DNA of 64,000 nt from CAZUYC01 sp964624475 (GTDB lineage Bacteria > Myxococcota_A > UBA9160 > SMWR01): NCBI GenBank assembly GCA_964624475.1, contig CAZUYC010000069.1, positions 74,635 through 138,634 of the forward strand. Reading direction: 5' to 3'. Below the pieces are notes generated by a model that saw only the letters and a program-made list of their open reading frames with translations, did no database searches and was not told the DNA's origin. Made by a program: the position numbers and the translations under genes. Positions 26,149-35,116 of this stretch are shown here, piece by piece; positions within the stretch are counted from its first letter, which is position 1; each line of letters starts with the position of its first letter.

Positions 26149-28538
26149 CCCGCCGCCTCGACGTTGCGAAGCTCGGGAAGCACGGGGCGCCGATGCGAGC
26201 GCAGCTCGGCGACCTTCGCCAGGAACGCCCGCTCCGCGAACCCGCGGCGGGCGCGGGGATCCATCAGCTCGACGAGCCACGCGTTCGTGTTGTAGTTCGC
26301 GATCCCGTAGTACGCATCCGGAGAGCGCGGCACGCTGAAGTCGAGGCGCGTATGGTCGTCCGTCACGAGCGGTCCGCCGCCCGCGAACTCCGAGACCGCC
26401 GCCCCGGAGAAGACGAAGTGCTCCAGAAAGTCGAAGGGGCTGCGGATCCCGATGCTCTCGAGGTCCGCGCGCAGCGTGGGGGACGCGAACGCCTCGGCGA
26501 GGCGGCGGAGATCCGGATCGTGCGGCTCGCGGCTCGCGTTCATCACCCACGAATACTGGGCCGGTCCCGTCCATACGCTCACGTGTGGAAAGACGTCGGC
26601 GAGGGTCCGCAGCAACAGGCGGATGTCGTCCATCGGCGTCATCACGGCGTTGATCCAGACGCTGAAGATCCCGTGCGGCGCCAGGCGGCTCAGGGCGAGC
26701 TCGAAGAACTCGCGCGTATAGAGGTTCACGACGCCGGCCGTGTGCAGCTCGGGCGGGTCCATGCGGATCACGTCGTAGCGCGCGTGGGTCGTCAGCACGA
26801 AGTTGCGCCCGTCGCCGATCACGAGCCGCGCGCGCGGGTCCGCCAGCGGGTCGCGGTTCGTCGCGCGGAAGAAGCCCTCTGCGTCGACGACGCCGGGGCT
26901 CAGCTCCACGCAGTCCACCGCCGCGATCGGGTGCACGAGGGTGGAGGAGAGGGTGTTGCCGACGCCGAACCCGATCTGGAGCACGCGGCTCGGCCCGCGG
27001 TGCAGGAGCAGCGGGATGTGCGCGTACATCCGGTCCTCGCGGAAGGTCGGCGTCCCGGCGGTCCCCCGCCCGTCGGCGTAGCGGATCACCCGCGAGCCGT
27101 CGGCGGCCTCCGTCACCATCACGGTGTCGGTGACCTCCTCGCGGTAGAAGAGGAGGCGCCCGAAGCGCGCCGCATACTGGTCCTGGAAGAGCGTCGGCGG
27201 GAGCAGGACCAGCGCGCCTGCGCCACAGGCCACCGCGCCGGAGAGCACGGCCCGCGAGGCCGGGCGCCGCGGCTCGCGCAGCGCCAGGGCCGCGGCGAGT
27301 GCCAGCCCGAGGCACACGAGGGCGAGAAAGGAGCCGCGCACCCCCAGCGCCGGCAGGACCAGGAACCCCACCGCGAGCGCGCCGGCGATCGACCCGAGCG
27401 TGTTCGCGAGGTAGACGAAGCCGACGCTGCGTCCCACGGCGTCGAGCCGCCCCACGGCGAGGCGGACCACGACGGGGAAGGTCGCGCCGAGGAGCAGCGT
27501 CGTCCCGAGCATGGTGACGGAGGCCTCCGCGAAGAGGAGCGCGACGACCCTCGGCCAGGAAGAGAGGCCGCCCAGCGCCTCCGTCACCGCCGGGACCAGC
27601 CTCTCGAAACTCATGAAGACGCGCAGCCCGACCACGACGCTCGCCGCGACCCCGAGCTGAAGCCCCGCCAGGGCGAGCAACGGGGAGCGGACCCGATCCG
27701 CGATGCGAGCGCCGGCCGCGCTGCCGAGCCCGATCCCGCCGAGGAAGACCGCGAGCATCGCCGTGTACGCGTAGGTCGAGTTGTGGGTGTAGTGCTCGAG
27801 GGCCCGGGTCCAGAGCACCTCGTAGCCCATCGCCGCGAACCCCGAGATCGCGAAGGCGGCGGCCGCGAGCCACGCGTCCGGCGGGAGCTCCGCACGGCGC
27901 GCGGCAGCCACCGGCGCGAGCTCGAAACGGGAGCGCAGGGCGAGGGCCGCGGCGGCCACGCCGAGGTTCACGAGCGCCGCCCCCGCGCTCGTCGCGAAGA
28001 GGCCGACGGCCGGGATCAGCGCGAAGCCCGCCGCGATGCAGCCGACGACCGCGCCGAGGGTGTTCGCCGCATAGAGCGCGCCGGCGGCGCCGCCGGCGAT
28101 TCCCTCGCGGTCGATCACCAACCGGCAGAGGACCGGCAGCGTGAAGCCCATCAGGGTGCAGGGGACGAGCAGCAGCCCCGCCGCGAGCAGGAAGCGCGCC
28201 GCGCCGAGGAGCGCCCCCTCCCCGCCCAGCAGGTCGTGAAACCCCGCGTACGCCGGCCCGAGGCCCTGCAGCGCGGACGGGAGGGCGAGGCCACAGATCG
28301 CGATCCCGATCTCCGCGGCGGCGAACGCGACGAGCGGGCGCCGGATGCCGTCCGCCACCGCCGAGGCGAGCCCTGAGCCGAGCGCGAGCCCGCCCATGAA
28401 GGCGCAGAGCACCGTCGTGAGCGAGTAGACGGTGATCGAGAGCGAGAGCGAGAGCAGGCGGATCCAGACCACTTCGTAGGCCAGCGCCGCGGCTCCCGAC
28501 AGGAAGAGGAGCAGCCAGAGCACGAAGCGCCGGCTCAT
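26085..28538 (-). CDS. Spermidine-synthase-like domain fused to MFS-like membrane domains
   Basis: 817 residues. Two similar six-helix blocks (about 1-200 and 225-430, each starting ...AMGYEVLWTRAL or AALAYEVVWIRLL) precede a cytosolic spermidine-synthase-like Rossmann domain: VLQIGFGVGNTLSS, VDCVELSPGVVDA and VIGDGRNF. This fused-MFS/SpeE architecture is widespread, but its substrate is unknown and it should not be read as a proven spermidine synthase. The two helix blocks look like an internal duplication. It starts within the stop of the upstream methyltransferase gene (ATGA) and is the last gene of an operon running leftward from 31.8 kb. Confidence 0.87.
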   Translation of the reverse strand: MSRRFVLWLLLFLSGAAALAYEVVWIRLLSLSLSITVYSLTTVLCAFMGGLALGSGLASAVADGIRRPLVAFAAAEIGIAICGLALPSALQGLGPAYAGFHDLLGGEGALLGAARFLLAAGLLLVPCTLMGFTLPVLCRLVIDREGIAGGAAGALYAANTLGAVVGCIAAGFALIPAVGLFATSAGAALVNLGVAAAALALRSRFELAPVAAARRAELPPDAWLAAAAFAISGFAAMGYEVLWTRALEHYTHNSTYAYTAMLAVFLGGIGLGSAAGARIADRVRSPLLALAGLQLGVAASVVVGLRVFMSFERLVPAVTEALGGLSSWPRVVALLFAEASVTMLGTTLLLGATFPVVVRLAVGRLDAVGRSVGFVYLANTLGSIAGALAVGFLVLPALGVRGSFLALVCLGLALAAALALREPRRPASRAVLSGAVACGAGALVLLPPTLFQDQYAARFGRLLFYREEVTDTVMVTEAADGSRVIRYADGRGTAGTPTFREDRMYAHIPLLLHRGPSRVLQIGFGVGNTLSSTLVHPIAAVDCVELSPGVVDAEGFFRATNRDPLADPRARLVIGDGRNFVLTTHARYDVIRMDPPELHTAGVVNLYTREFFELALSRLAPHGIFSVWINAVMTPMDDIRLLLRTLADVFPHVSVWTGPAQYSWVMNASREPHDPDLRRLAEAFASPTLRADLESIGIRSPFDFLEHFVFSGAAVSEFAGGGPLVTDDHTRLDFSVPRSPDAYYGIANYNTNAWLVELMDPRARRGFAERAFLAKVAELRSHRRPVLPELRNVEAAGYERGAVERRLAGGSAAPTPR

Positions 28539-29320
28539 GCCAGCGCCCGCCGCGCAGCCGCCCGGGGAGCCGCCTCGGGCTTGCGGGCGACGACGAAGAG
28601 CGACCCCGCGATCTCCCGCAAGAGCGGCGCGCGCTCCAGCCAGCGCCCGAGCGCCTCCACGGGTCGGATCAGGAAGCTCGGCGTCAGCGGATGGAGGAAG
28701 TCGAAGGGCTCGACCGACACCTCGATCAGGCCGAGGCGCCGCAGCAGCGCGCGCAGTCGCCAGCGCACGAACGCCACCTCGTCGGGGCTCACGCCGAGGC
28801 GGCGGCGGAGCCACGGCAGCTTGCGCTCCGCGAAGACCTGCGGATTCAGCCAGTTCGGCTCCGCGAAGCAGAGGCGCGCCCCGGGTCGGAGCACCCGCGC
28901 GAGCTCGCGCAGCGCGCGCTCGCAGGGAAGGTGGTGGAGGATCGCGTTCCCCCACACCGCGTCGAAGCTCGCATCGGGAAACGGCAGGCAGGCCGCGTCG
29001 GCCAGCGCGAGCGAGAGGTTCGGCGCCGCTCCGGCCCCCGCGGCGCGCAGCAGGGGCAGGGTCACGTCGATCGCGACCAGCCGACCGACCAGCGCGGGCG
29101 CGACGAGGCGCGAGTAGGCGCCGTTGCCGCAGCCGACCTCCAGCACCCGCCGGCCCCCCCCGTCGGGAACGGCTCCGCGCAGCAGGCGCTCGGCGCGCAG
29201 CTCCCGCCGGTGGCGGCCCGCGGGCGTCGCGTCCGCCCAGTAGAGCTCCGGCGACGCGATCGCGGCGAAGTGCTCGCGCTCTCGTGCGCGCCGGGCCGCA
29301 TCCCCCGCCTGCGAACCCAC
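28535..29320 (-). CDS. Class I SAM methyltransferase
   Basis: 261 residues, GTG start. SAM motif I is VLEVGCGNGAYSRL, followed by VAIDVTLPLL and the FDAVWGNAILHHLPCE post-motif. The rest matches Methyltransf_11-type enzymes. A C-terminal HPLTPSFLIRPVEALGRWLE segment is hydrophobic and may touch the membrane, suggesting a lipid or lipid-linked substrate. It is coupled to the downstream SpeE/MFS fusion by ATGA. Upstream, a 99-bp gap with hairpins and a REP-like motif separates it from the radical SAM gene. Confidence 0.87.
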   Translation of the reverse strand: MGSQAGDAARRAREREHFAAIASPELYWADATPAGRHRRELRAERLLRGAVPDGGGRRVLEVGCGNGAYSRLVAPALVGRLVAIDVTLPLLRAAGAGAAPNLSLALADAACLPFPDASFDAVWGNAILHHLPCERALRELARVLRPGARLCFAEPNWLNPQVFAERKLPWLRRRLGVSPDEVAFVRWRLRALLRRLGLIEVSVEPFDFLHPLTPSFLIRPVEALGRWLERAPLLREIAGSLFVVARKPEAAPRAAARRALA

Positions 29321-29332
29321 GCCTGGCTAGGA

Positions 29333-29402
29333 GGCCGACTCGAGAGTCGGCCGACGCGCAGCGAGCCGTAGGCGAGCGAAGGCAGGCCCCTGCGGGGCCT
29401 GC
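29333..29402. repeat. REP/BIME-like element: two hairpins flanking a REP-like motif
   Basis: GGCCGACT (29333-29340) pairs with AGTCGGCC (29345-29352) around a 4-nt loop. GCAGGCCCC (29382-29390) pairs with GGGGCCTGC (29394-29402) around TGC. Between them, 29357-29376 carries the motif CGCAGCGAGCCGTAGGCGAG. It lies in the gap between two same-strand genes, so it could act as a terminator, processing site or mRNA 3' stabiliser for the radical SAM transcript. There is no T-tract. Confidence 0.6.
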
Positions 29403-29419
29403 GAGCGGAGTTCATCGGG

Positions 29420-30523
29420 CTAGTCCGCCTCGTCCCCGAGCGCCTCGCGGCGGGGGGCCCTGGACCCTGCGTCCCACGGCCGCAGCGCGTTGCCGAGGAT
29501 GCTCTGGTACGCCTCGCACGGGGTCCAGCACTGGGGGCACTGGTAGTCCCAGATCTCGCGCTGCACGGCCGCCGTCTCGGGGCTCGACCAGATGCGCTCG
29601 AGCTCGTAGTCCACCTCGCGCAGGCTCCCGAGCTTGCGGTCGTAGATCGTGCACGGGAAGACGTTGCCCCACGAGTCCACGAAGCAGGAGGAGCGCAGCG
29701 CGTGGCAGCGCATCGGCGTGCGACCGGTCTCGAGGTAGCGCTGCACGCGGCGCAGGTAGGCGTTCTCGAGGTAGTCGACCGGCCCGATCCCGAACCCGCG
29801 CAGCCGGCGATAGGCCTCTGCCGCGGCCGCGAGCGCCTCGGGCGCGACCGCCTTGCGCAGCCCGAGCTCGAGGTTGCCGAGGTGGAGCTTCGACTCGTGG
29901 ACGATGTTCACGTGGAAGTCCCGGACCTCGAGATCCGGGACCTCGCGGCGGGCCGCGGCCAAGGCCTCCGGGAAGTGGTCGACGTTTCCCGCGGACAGCG
30001 TCATGCCGAGCACCGCGTGCACCCCGCGGATCTCCCGGAGTCGCCGGAAGGTCTCGATCTGCCGGCGCCAGCCCCCCGCCACGCCGCGGATGCGGTCGTT
30101 GGTCGCCTCGTCCCCGTCCGCGCTCACCGTGATCATGAGCTTCTCGGCGCCCATGCGCGCGATCTCGCGCGTGTAGGCCACGGTCTGCTCGGTCAGGTAG
30201 CCGTTGGTCGGGAAGTGGAGCAGGAGCAGGTCGCGGTTGCTCGCGACGATCGCCTCGCAGATCTCGACCAGATCCTTGCGCAGCGTCACCTCGCCGCCGG
30301 TGAGATCGATCCAGGAGAAGCGGTTCGAGCGCGCGAAGAAGCGGCGAATCTCGTCGAGCGAGAGCTCGTCGCGCGGCTTCATCTTCCAGATGTTGCAGGT
30401 CTGGCAGCGGTAGTTGCACCAGTAGGTGATGCAGAGCACGAGCTTCATCGGGAAGGCGAGGCGCCCGAAGTTCGCGCGCGCGGCGCGCGCCGCGAGCTTC
30501 GCGTAGGGCCGCAGCCGCGCCAT
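29420..30523 (-). CDS. Radical SAM/SPASM-like enzyme
   Basis: 367 residues. The cluster-binding motif C36-NYR-C40-QT-C43 lies in a canonical position, followed by LTGGEVTLRKDL (the GGE region) and ISADGD-like MITVSADGDE. The C-terminal part holds further cysteines (CFVDSWGNVFPC and CPQCWTPCEAY), as in SPASM-type auxiliary cluster regions. It would cleave SAM to a 5'-deoxyadenosyl radical in the cytoplasm. The substrate is unknown; in this setting a sugar, lipid or peptide precursor is possible. Start ATG 30523 overlaps the GT9 stop by one base (TGATG), giving translational coupling. Confidence 0.88.
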   Translation of the reverse strand: MARLRPYAKLAARAARANFGRLAFPMKLVLCITYWCNYRCQTCNIWKMKPRDELSLDEIRRFFARSNRFSWIDLTGGEVTLRKDLVEICEAIVASNRDLLLLHFPTNGYLTEQTVAYTREIARMGAEKLMITVSADGDEATNDRIRGVAGGWRRQIETFRRLREIRGVHAVLGMTLSAGNVDHFPEALAAARREVPDLEVRDFHVNIVHESKLHLGNLELGLRKAVAPEALAAAAEAYRRLRGFGIGPVDYLENAYLRRVQRYLETGRTPMRCHALRSSCFVDSWGNVFPCTIYDRKLGSLREVDYELERIWSSPETAAVQREIWDYQCPQCWTPCEAYQSILGNALRPWDAGSRAPRREALGDEAD

Positions 30524-31773
30524 CAGGCCTCCCCTCCCGGCCGAGGCCGCCACCGCTGCTCCGCGTCGGCTCCGAAGAAGCGCTTCTCGATCGCCTCGAG
30601 CACCTGCTCGGTGGTGATCGAGCGGAGGCAGACGGGATCGGAGCAATAGCTCACCTTCAGATTGTAGTTGGTGAGGCAGGGCGAGCAGTAGAGGTCCCGG
30701 TAGAAGACCAGATCCTCGGGGTTGCCGGGACCGTACTGTTGCGGACTCGTCGGGCCGAAGAGCGCCACGACCGGCGTGCCGACGGCCGCGGCGAGGTGCA
30801 TCACCGAGGTGTCGTTGCTGACCACCAGGTGACACGCCTGGAGCAGGGCCAGCAGGTCCCCGATGCCGAGCCGGTCGCAGGCGTCCACGGCCGGCTGGCG
30901 CATCGCGGCCCGCGCCGCACCGACGATCGCGCGCTCCTCCTCGCCGCGTCCGGTCAGGACCACCGCGGCGCCGTGGCGCTCCGCGAGCGCGTCGGCCAGC
31001 GCCGCGAAGCGCTCGACCGGCCAGCGCTTGAGCGGAACCTCGTAGAAGTTGGGGCCGCTCCCCAGGTGGATGCCGACGATCGGGTAGTGGTCCGCGGGGA
31101 TCCCGTGCTCGGCGAGGAGCCCGGCCACGCGGGCGCGTTCCTCGGCGAGGACGCTGAAGGACGGGAGCCGCAGCCGCGCCTCGATCCCGAGCGGGCGCAG
31201 CAGGCGCAGGAAGATCTGCCGCATGTGCTCGCCGTCGGTGTAGACGACGCGCGTCGTGTAGAGCCAGCCGCGGCGCTGCCCATCGGTGTTGAAGCCGATG
31301 CGCTCGGGTGCGCCGGAGAGGTAGCCGATCAGCGACGAGAGCTTCAGGAACTGCTCGAAGTCGACGACCAGGTCGTAGCGCCGGCCGCGGATCGTGCGGA
31401 CGGCCGCGCTGAGGCTCCGCACCAGCGCGCGGTAGTCCGTCACCGCGACCCCGAGCACGCGATCCACGACGCCGGAGCGCTCGAGGAGGAGGCGGTTGGC
31501 GTCGATGGTGAGGAAGTCGATCTCGACCCCCGGCGCCCCGCGGCGCAGCGCGTCGAGCACGGGCACGATCATCGTGACGTTGCCGAGGCCGTAGAGCTTG
31601 ATCGCGAGCACGCGCCGGGGCCGCGGCAGCGGCGCGTCCCGGAGCGGCGGCGTGGTGGCGCGCAGCGCAGGCTGCGGGGGCCCGCCGAGGCGCGCGCGCA
31701 GGCGCGCCACGGCGTAGAGCAGCGCGCAGAGCACGAGCCCCACCGAGCTGTCGATGCGGCGGGAGAGGCCCAT
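30523..31773 (-). CDS. Glycosyltransferase family 9 (heptosyltransferase-like)
   Basis: 416 residues. It has the ADP-heptose:LPS heptosyltransferase (GT9) hallmarks: AIKLYGLGNVTMIVPVLDAL near the N-terminus, VGIHLGSGPNFYEVPLKRWP, and the C-terminal VSNDTSVMHLAAAVGTPVVA and ALFGPTSPQQYGP. A hydrophobic N-terminal helix precedes the domain. It ends with a Cys-rich patch (CSPCLTNYNLKVSYCSDPVC) often seen in GT9 relatives. It likely adds a sugar to a lipopolysaccharide-like core at the inner face of the membrane. First gene of the 31.8 to 26.1 kb operon. The nearest -10-like box on this strand is TAGAAT (31865-31860). Confidence 0.9.
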   Translation of the reverse strand: MGLSRRIDSSVGLVLCALLYAVARLRARLGGPPQPALRATTPPLRDAPLPRPRRVLAIKLYGLGNVTMIVPVLDALRRGAPGVEIDFLTIDANRLLLERSGVVDRVLGVAVTDYRALVRSLSAAVRTIRGRRYDLVVDFEQFLKLSSLIGYLSGAPERIGFNTDGQRRGWLYTTRVVYTDGEHMRQIFLRLLRPLGIEARLRLPSFSVLAEERARVAGLLAEHGIPADHYPIVGIHLGSGPNFYEVPLKRWPVERFAALADALAERHGAAVVLTGRGEEERAIVGAARAAMRQPAVDACDRLGIGDLLALLQACHLVVSNDTSVMHLAAAVGTPVVALFGPTSPQQYGPGNPEDLVFYRDLYCSPCLTNYNLKVSYCSDPVCLRSITTEQVLEAIEKRFFGADAEQRWRPRPGGEA

Positions 31774-31863
31774 GTCGATCGAGTGCGCCACGCAGTTCCT
31801 CCCGGCCACAGGACGGCGTGTGGGCGGCGCCGGCGCGGGCCGGCATGCCCAGAGCGTCGATTC

Positions 31864-31869
31864 TACCAT
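31864..31869 (+). promoter_or_regulatory. -10-like box TACCAT, possible leaderless start
   Basis: TACCAT ends 6 nt before the GTG at 31876. The overlapping minus-strand hexamer TAGAAT (31865-31860) could serve the divergent GT9 operon with an 86-nt leader. The region is AT-richer than its flanks. Confidence 0.35.
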
Positions 31870-31875
31870 GCGCTC

Positions 31876-33576
31876 GTGCGCGCCCCGAACGACGCGAGCG
31901 GAGGCAGGAGCCCGCGGGCCCTTGCTCTCGGCGTGGCCCTCCTGCTGGCGCTCGCCGCCGGGCTTCGCCTCTGGGGCCTCGACGCGGGGCTCCCGAACGT
32001 GCTCACGCGCCCCGACGAGATCGAGGTCCTGCGCCAGACGGCGCTCCCCGCGCGCGGCGAGCTGCGCCTCGCCTGGAGCGTCTATCCGAACGCCTACGTC
32101 TACCTCACCTGGCTCTGGGGCGAGGCGGCGCTGCGGGCGGCGCAGGCCCTCGGCGGTCCGACCGGCGTCGGGTACGCCGAGCGGCTCGCGCGCGATCCGG
32201 CAGGCGTCCTGCTCCTCGCACGCGGACTCTCGGTCGCGGCGGGGGTCGCGACCGTCGGGCTCCTCGTCGCGATCTCGCGCCGTCCGCTCGGCGATGCCGC
32301 GGCGCTCGGCGCGGGGCTGCTCCTCGCCACGAGCTTCCTCCACGCGCGCGACAGCCACTTCGTGAAGCCCGAGGCGCTGCTGGGTCTTTGCGTCGTCCTG
32401 GCCCTCGGCGCGATGCTGCCGCTGGCGCGACAGGCGAGCTCGGCGCGCGGCGCGCTCGCCGGGCTCGCCGTGGGTGCCGCCACGGCGGCGAAGTATCCCG
32501 GCGTCGTGCTGCTCGTCCCGGCGTGGTTCGCCGCCGCCTGGGGCTCGCGGAATCGGGGCTGGCGCCGACTCCTGAACGCCCCGACCCTCGCGCTCGCCGC
32601 GGCCGCCGCGCTCTTCTTCTTCGCGACCTCGCCGCAGACCCTCTTCGATCCGACCACGCGGGCCGCCGTGATGCGCATCCCCGGGCTCGTCTTCCCGCAG
32701 CTCTTCCCGCAGCTGCTCGCGGGCGCGACCGAGCTCATGCACCCGGCCTTCGAGGGCCCCGGCCCCTCGCCCTACGCCGGGCCGGGCGCCCTCGGCGCCG
32801 CCGTCTACCACGCGCGCTTTTCGCTCTGGTACGGCGCGGGGTGCCTCGCGACCCTGCTCGCGCCCGTCGCCGTCGCGTGGGGCTTCGCGAGCCGGAGTCC
32901 GCTCCCGACCCTCGCGGCGCTGCTGTGCGCCGTCTGGTACGCGGTGATCTCCGCCTCGCCCGTGCACCTGGCGCGCTACGCGACGCCGATGCTGGCGCCG
33001 CTGCTCCTGCTCGAGGCGGGTCTGCTCGCCGCCGCGGCGCGCCGCTTCGCCCCGCGCGCGCCGCGCGCGGCCTTCGCCGCCGCGATCGCGCTCGTCGCGG
33101 CCGAGCCCCTGGCCTCGGCGCTGGCCCACGACCGCATCCTGGCCCGTCCGGATACGCGCGTCCTCGCCAGCGAGTGGATGCGGCGGCATCTCCCGGTCGG
33201 CGCCCGCGTCGCCGTGCACGGGACGCGCTTCTGGCCCTGGGGCGAGCCCGGGATTCCGCCGCGCGCCCGGCGCGTACCCGCGGCGGCCGACGCGGCCTCC
33301 CTCGAGGCAGCCGGCGCGAGCCACCTCGTCGTGCACGACCACCCGCTCTTCTGGTCGAGCGCGGACGCCGGAGCCCTGGCGGCGCTCGCGCCGCAGCTGC
33401 ACCTCGTCGCCGAGCTCGTGCCCTACCCCGCCGGCGCGCGCCCCGTCTTCGAGACGGCGGACGCCTACTACGCGCCCTTCGCCGGCTTCTGCGGCGTCGA
33501 GCGCGCCGGCCCGAGGGTGCGCATCTACGAGCTCCGCTCCGGCGCGCGTCGCCGCCCGCAAGTCGGGCGGCTATAG
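31876..33576 (+). CDS. GT39/ArnT-like polytopic glycosyltransferase
   Basis: 566 residues, GTG start. The first helix is followed by the acidic motif LPNVLTRPDEIEVLRQTALP, matching the PMT/ArnT signature position, then about ten more helices. A soluble tail ends with RVRIYELRSG, a pattern also seen in related proteins. It likely transfers a polyprenyl-phosphate sugar on the periplasmic face. The in-frame upstream region to 30.7 kb is antisense to the GT9 gene and was not used; the nearby ATG at 31868 is out of frame. It is followed after 27 nt by the epimerase gene, so they probably form one unit. Confidence 0.85.
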   Translation: MRAPNDASGGRSPRALALGVALLLALAAGLRLWGLDAGLPNVLTRPDEIEVLRQTALPARGELRLAWSVYPNAYVYLTWLWGEAALRAAQALGGPTGVGYAERLARDPAGVLLLARGLSVAAGVATVGLLVAISRRPLGDAAALGAGLLLATSFLHARDSHFVKPEALLGLCVVLALGAMLPLARQASSARGALAGLAVGAATAAKYPGVVLLVPAWFAAAWGSRNRGWRRLLNAPTLALAAAAALFFFATSPQTLFDPTTRAAVMRIPGLVFPQLFPQLLAGATELMHPAFEGPGPSPYAGPGALGAAVYHARFSLWYGAGCLATLLAPVAVAWGFASRSPLPTLAALLCAVWYAVISASPVHLARYATPMLAPLLLLEAGLLAAAARRFAPRAPRAAFAAAIALVAAEPLASALAHDRILARPDTRVLASEWMRRHLPVGARVAVHGTRFWPWGEPGIPPRARRVPAAADAASLEAAGASHLVVHDHPLFWSSADAGALAALAPQLHLVAELVPYPAGARPVFETADAYYAPFAGFCGVERAGPRVRIYELRSGARRRPQVGRL

Positions 33577-33603
33577 GTGTGCGACCGATCGCGCGGGAGG
33601 GCC

Positions 33604-34662
33604 ATGTCGAGCCTCGTCACGGGATCCTCGGGCCTGCTCGGCGGCTGCCTGGTGCAGCGCCTGCTCGAGCGCGGCGAGGCGCCGCGCCTGCTCGACCTCG
33701 AGCCCGCGGGCGAGGGCCACCCGGCCGCCGGCGCCGGGCTCGACTTCGTCCGCGACGACCTCGCCGACCCCGATCGCGTGGCGGGGGCCGCCTCCGGCTG
33801 CGAGGTCATCTACCACCTCGCCGCCGCTCAGCGCATGAAGCCGCAGTTCGACGCCTGGAGCGAGGCGGAGGTCCTGCGCCGCAACACGGCGGCGGTCCGC
33901 TTCGTACTCGCCGCGGCACGCCGCTCTGGCGTGCGCCGGGTGGTCTTCGTGTCGAGCTCGGGGATCTACGGCATCCCGCGCCAGCTCCCGTGCCGCGAGG
34001 ACCACCCGACGCTCGCGCTCGGGGCCTACGGCCGCTCCAAGATCGAGGCCGAGGAGCTCTGCCGGGCCGCGCTCCGCGAGGGGCAGGACGTCGCGGTCCT
34101 GCGCCCGATGAGCCTCGTCGGGCCCCGGATGAGCGGGATCTTCCCGATCCTCTTCGAGTGGGTGCGGCGCGGTCAGCCCGTCTTCCTGCTCGGCTCCGGG
34201 GCGAACCGCGTGCAGGCGTCGAGCGCGTGGGACGTCGCCGACGCGTGCCTCGCCGCCGCGACGAGCCCCGCCGCGTGCGGCCGCGCCTACAACGTCGCGG
34301 CCGAGCCGGCGGGGGTGCCGAGCGTGCTCGAGGAGGTGCGCGCCCTCGTCGCGCACGCCGGAACGGGCTCGCCCGTCGTGCGGATCCCGGCCTTCGCTCT
34401 CCGCAGCGCCGCTCGCGCGCTCCACCTCGTGGGCCTCTCGCCGATCGTCCCCGAGCACTACCTGCTCGCGGACAAGGACTACCTGCTCGACATCTCCGCC
34501 GCGCAGCGCGATCTCGATTATCGACCGCGCTACGACAACGTCCGCATGCTCCTCGAGGCCTACGACTGGTACGCGAGCGCCGGCCCGGCCTGGCGCCCCG
34601 CCCCGCACCCGATCCTGCGGCTCATCGACCGCGTGGTCCCGGCTCGGGTGCGCGCCGCATAG
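33604..34662 (+). CDS. NAD(P)-dependent epimerase/dehydratase (extended SDR)
   Basis: 352 residues. It has the Rossmann glycine motif VTGSSGLLGG, the SSSGIYG Ser region and the catalytic YGRSK (Tyr-x-x-x-Lys) at about 147-151. Family members interconvert nucleotide sugars or act on sterols and other alcohols; the substrate cannot be decided. The ATG is preceded by GGGAGGG at a good distance, which decides this start over the GTG at 33577. Neighbouring GT-C genes support a sugar-nucleotide role. Confidence 0.88.
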   Translation: MSSLVTGSSGLLGGCLVQRLLERGEAPRLLDLEPAGEGHPAAGAGLDFVRDDLADPDRVAGAASGCEVIYHLAAAQRMKPQFDAWSEAEVLRRNTAAVRFVLAAARRSGVRRVVFVSSSGIYGIPRQLPCREDHPTLALGAYGRSKIEAEELCRAALREGQDVAVLRPMSLVGPRMSGIFPILFEWVRRGQPVFLLGSGANRVQASSAWDVADACLAAATSPAACGRAYNVAAEPAGVPSVLEEVRALVAHAGTGSPVVRIPAFALRSAARALHLVGLSPIVPEHYLLADKDYLLDISAAQRDLDYRPRYDNVRMLLEAYDWYASAGPAWRPAPHPILRLIDRVVPARVRAA

Positions 34663-34761
34663 GCTCGGCAGGCGGGGGCGCCGCCGCGCTCTCGCGCCGC
34701 CCCGCGTGCGGGCTATTCTCGGGGCCCGCCGGGGAAGGACCCGGCAAGGAGGGGCGAATCG

Positions 34762-35091
34762 ATGATGGGGAACACGGGCACGGTCTGGCTCGCGGCCGCC
34801 GCGGCATCGCTGGCGCTCGCGTGCGGCGGCGAGGAATCCCGACCGGAGGCCGCGGCAGGCGCGCCGGCGGCACCGGCGGCGGCGGCGCCCGCGGCGGCGG
34901 CGCCCGCGGACCCGACCGCGATCTTCCAGGGCATGTACGAGTGGGATGCGACCGCAGGCGCCCCGCGCGACCTCGCGGCCGACTCGGCGGAGTGCCAGTC
35001 GCTGGTTACCGGTCAGGGTCTCTCCGGCGTGGCGCAACACATCCAGTGCATGCAGCAAAAGGGTTGGAAGACGCGTCAGCCGGCCTCCTGA
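34762..35091 (+). CDS. Small lipoprotein with Ala/Pro-rich linker
   Basis: 109 residues. The lipobox ALACGG indicates a lipid anchor. A 25-30 residue Ala/Pro-rich linker follows, then a compact domain with two Cys, SAECQSLV and HIQCMQQKGW, probably disulfide-bonded. The DxxxC...CMxxKGW pattern is common in small lipoproteins of unknown role. A strong Shine-Dalgarno, AAGGAGGGG, lies upstream, and a -10-like TATTCT is at 34714-34719. Confidence 0.8.
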   Translation: MMGNTGTVWLAAAAASLALACGGEESRPEAAAGAPAAPAAAAPAAAAPADPTAIFQGMYEWDATAGAPRDLAADSAECQSLVTGQGLSGVAQHIQCMQQKGWKTRQPAS

Positions 35092-35116
35092 GCGGAGCGC
35101 CGCCCGCGCGGCTCGT

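Noticed and set aside
31868..31870. ATG as start of the GT39-like gene
   Set aside because: It is out of frame with the conserved protein; GTG 31876 is in frame and lies 6 nt after a -10-like box.
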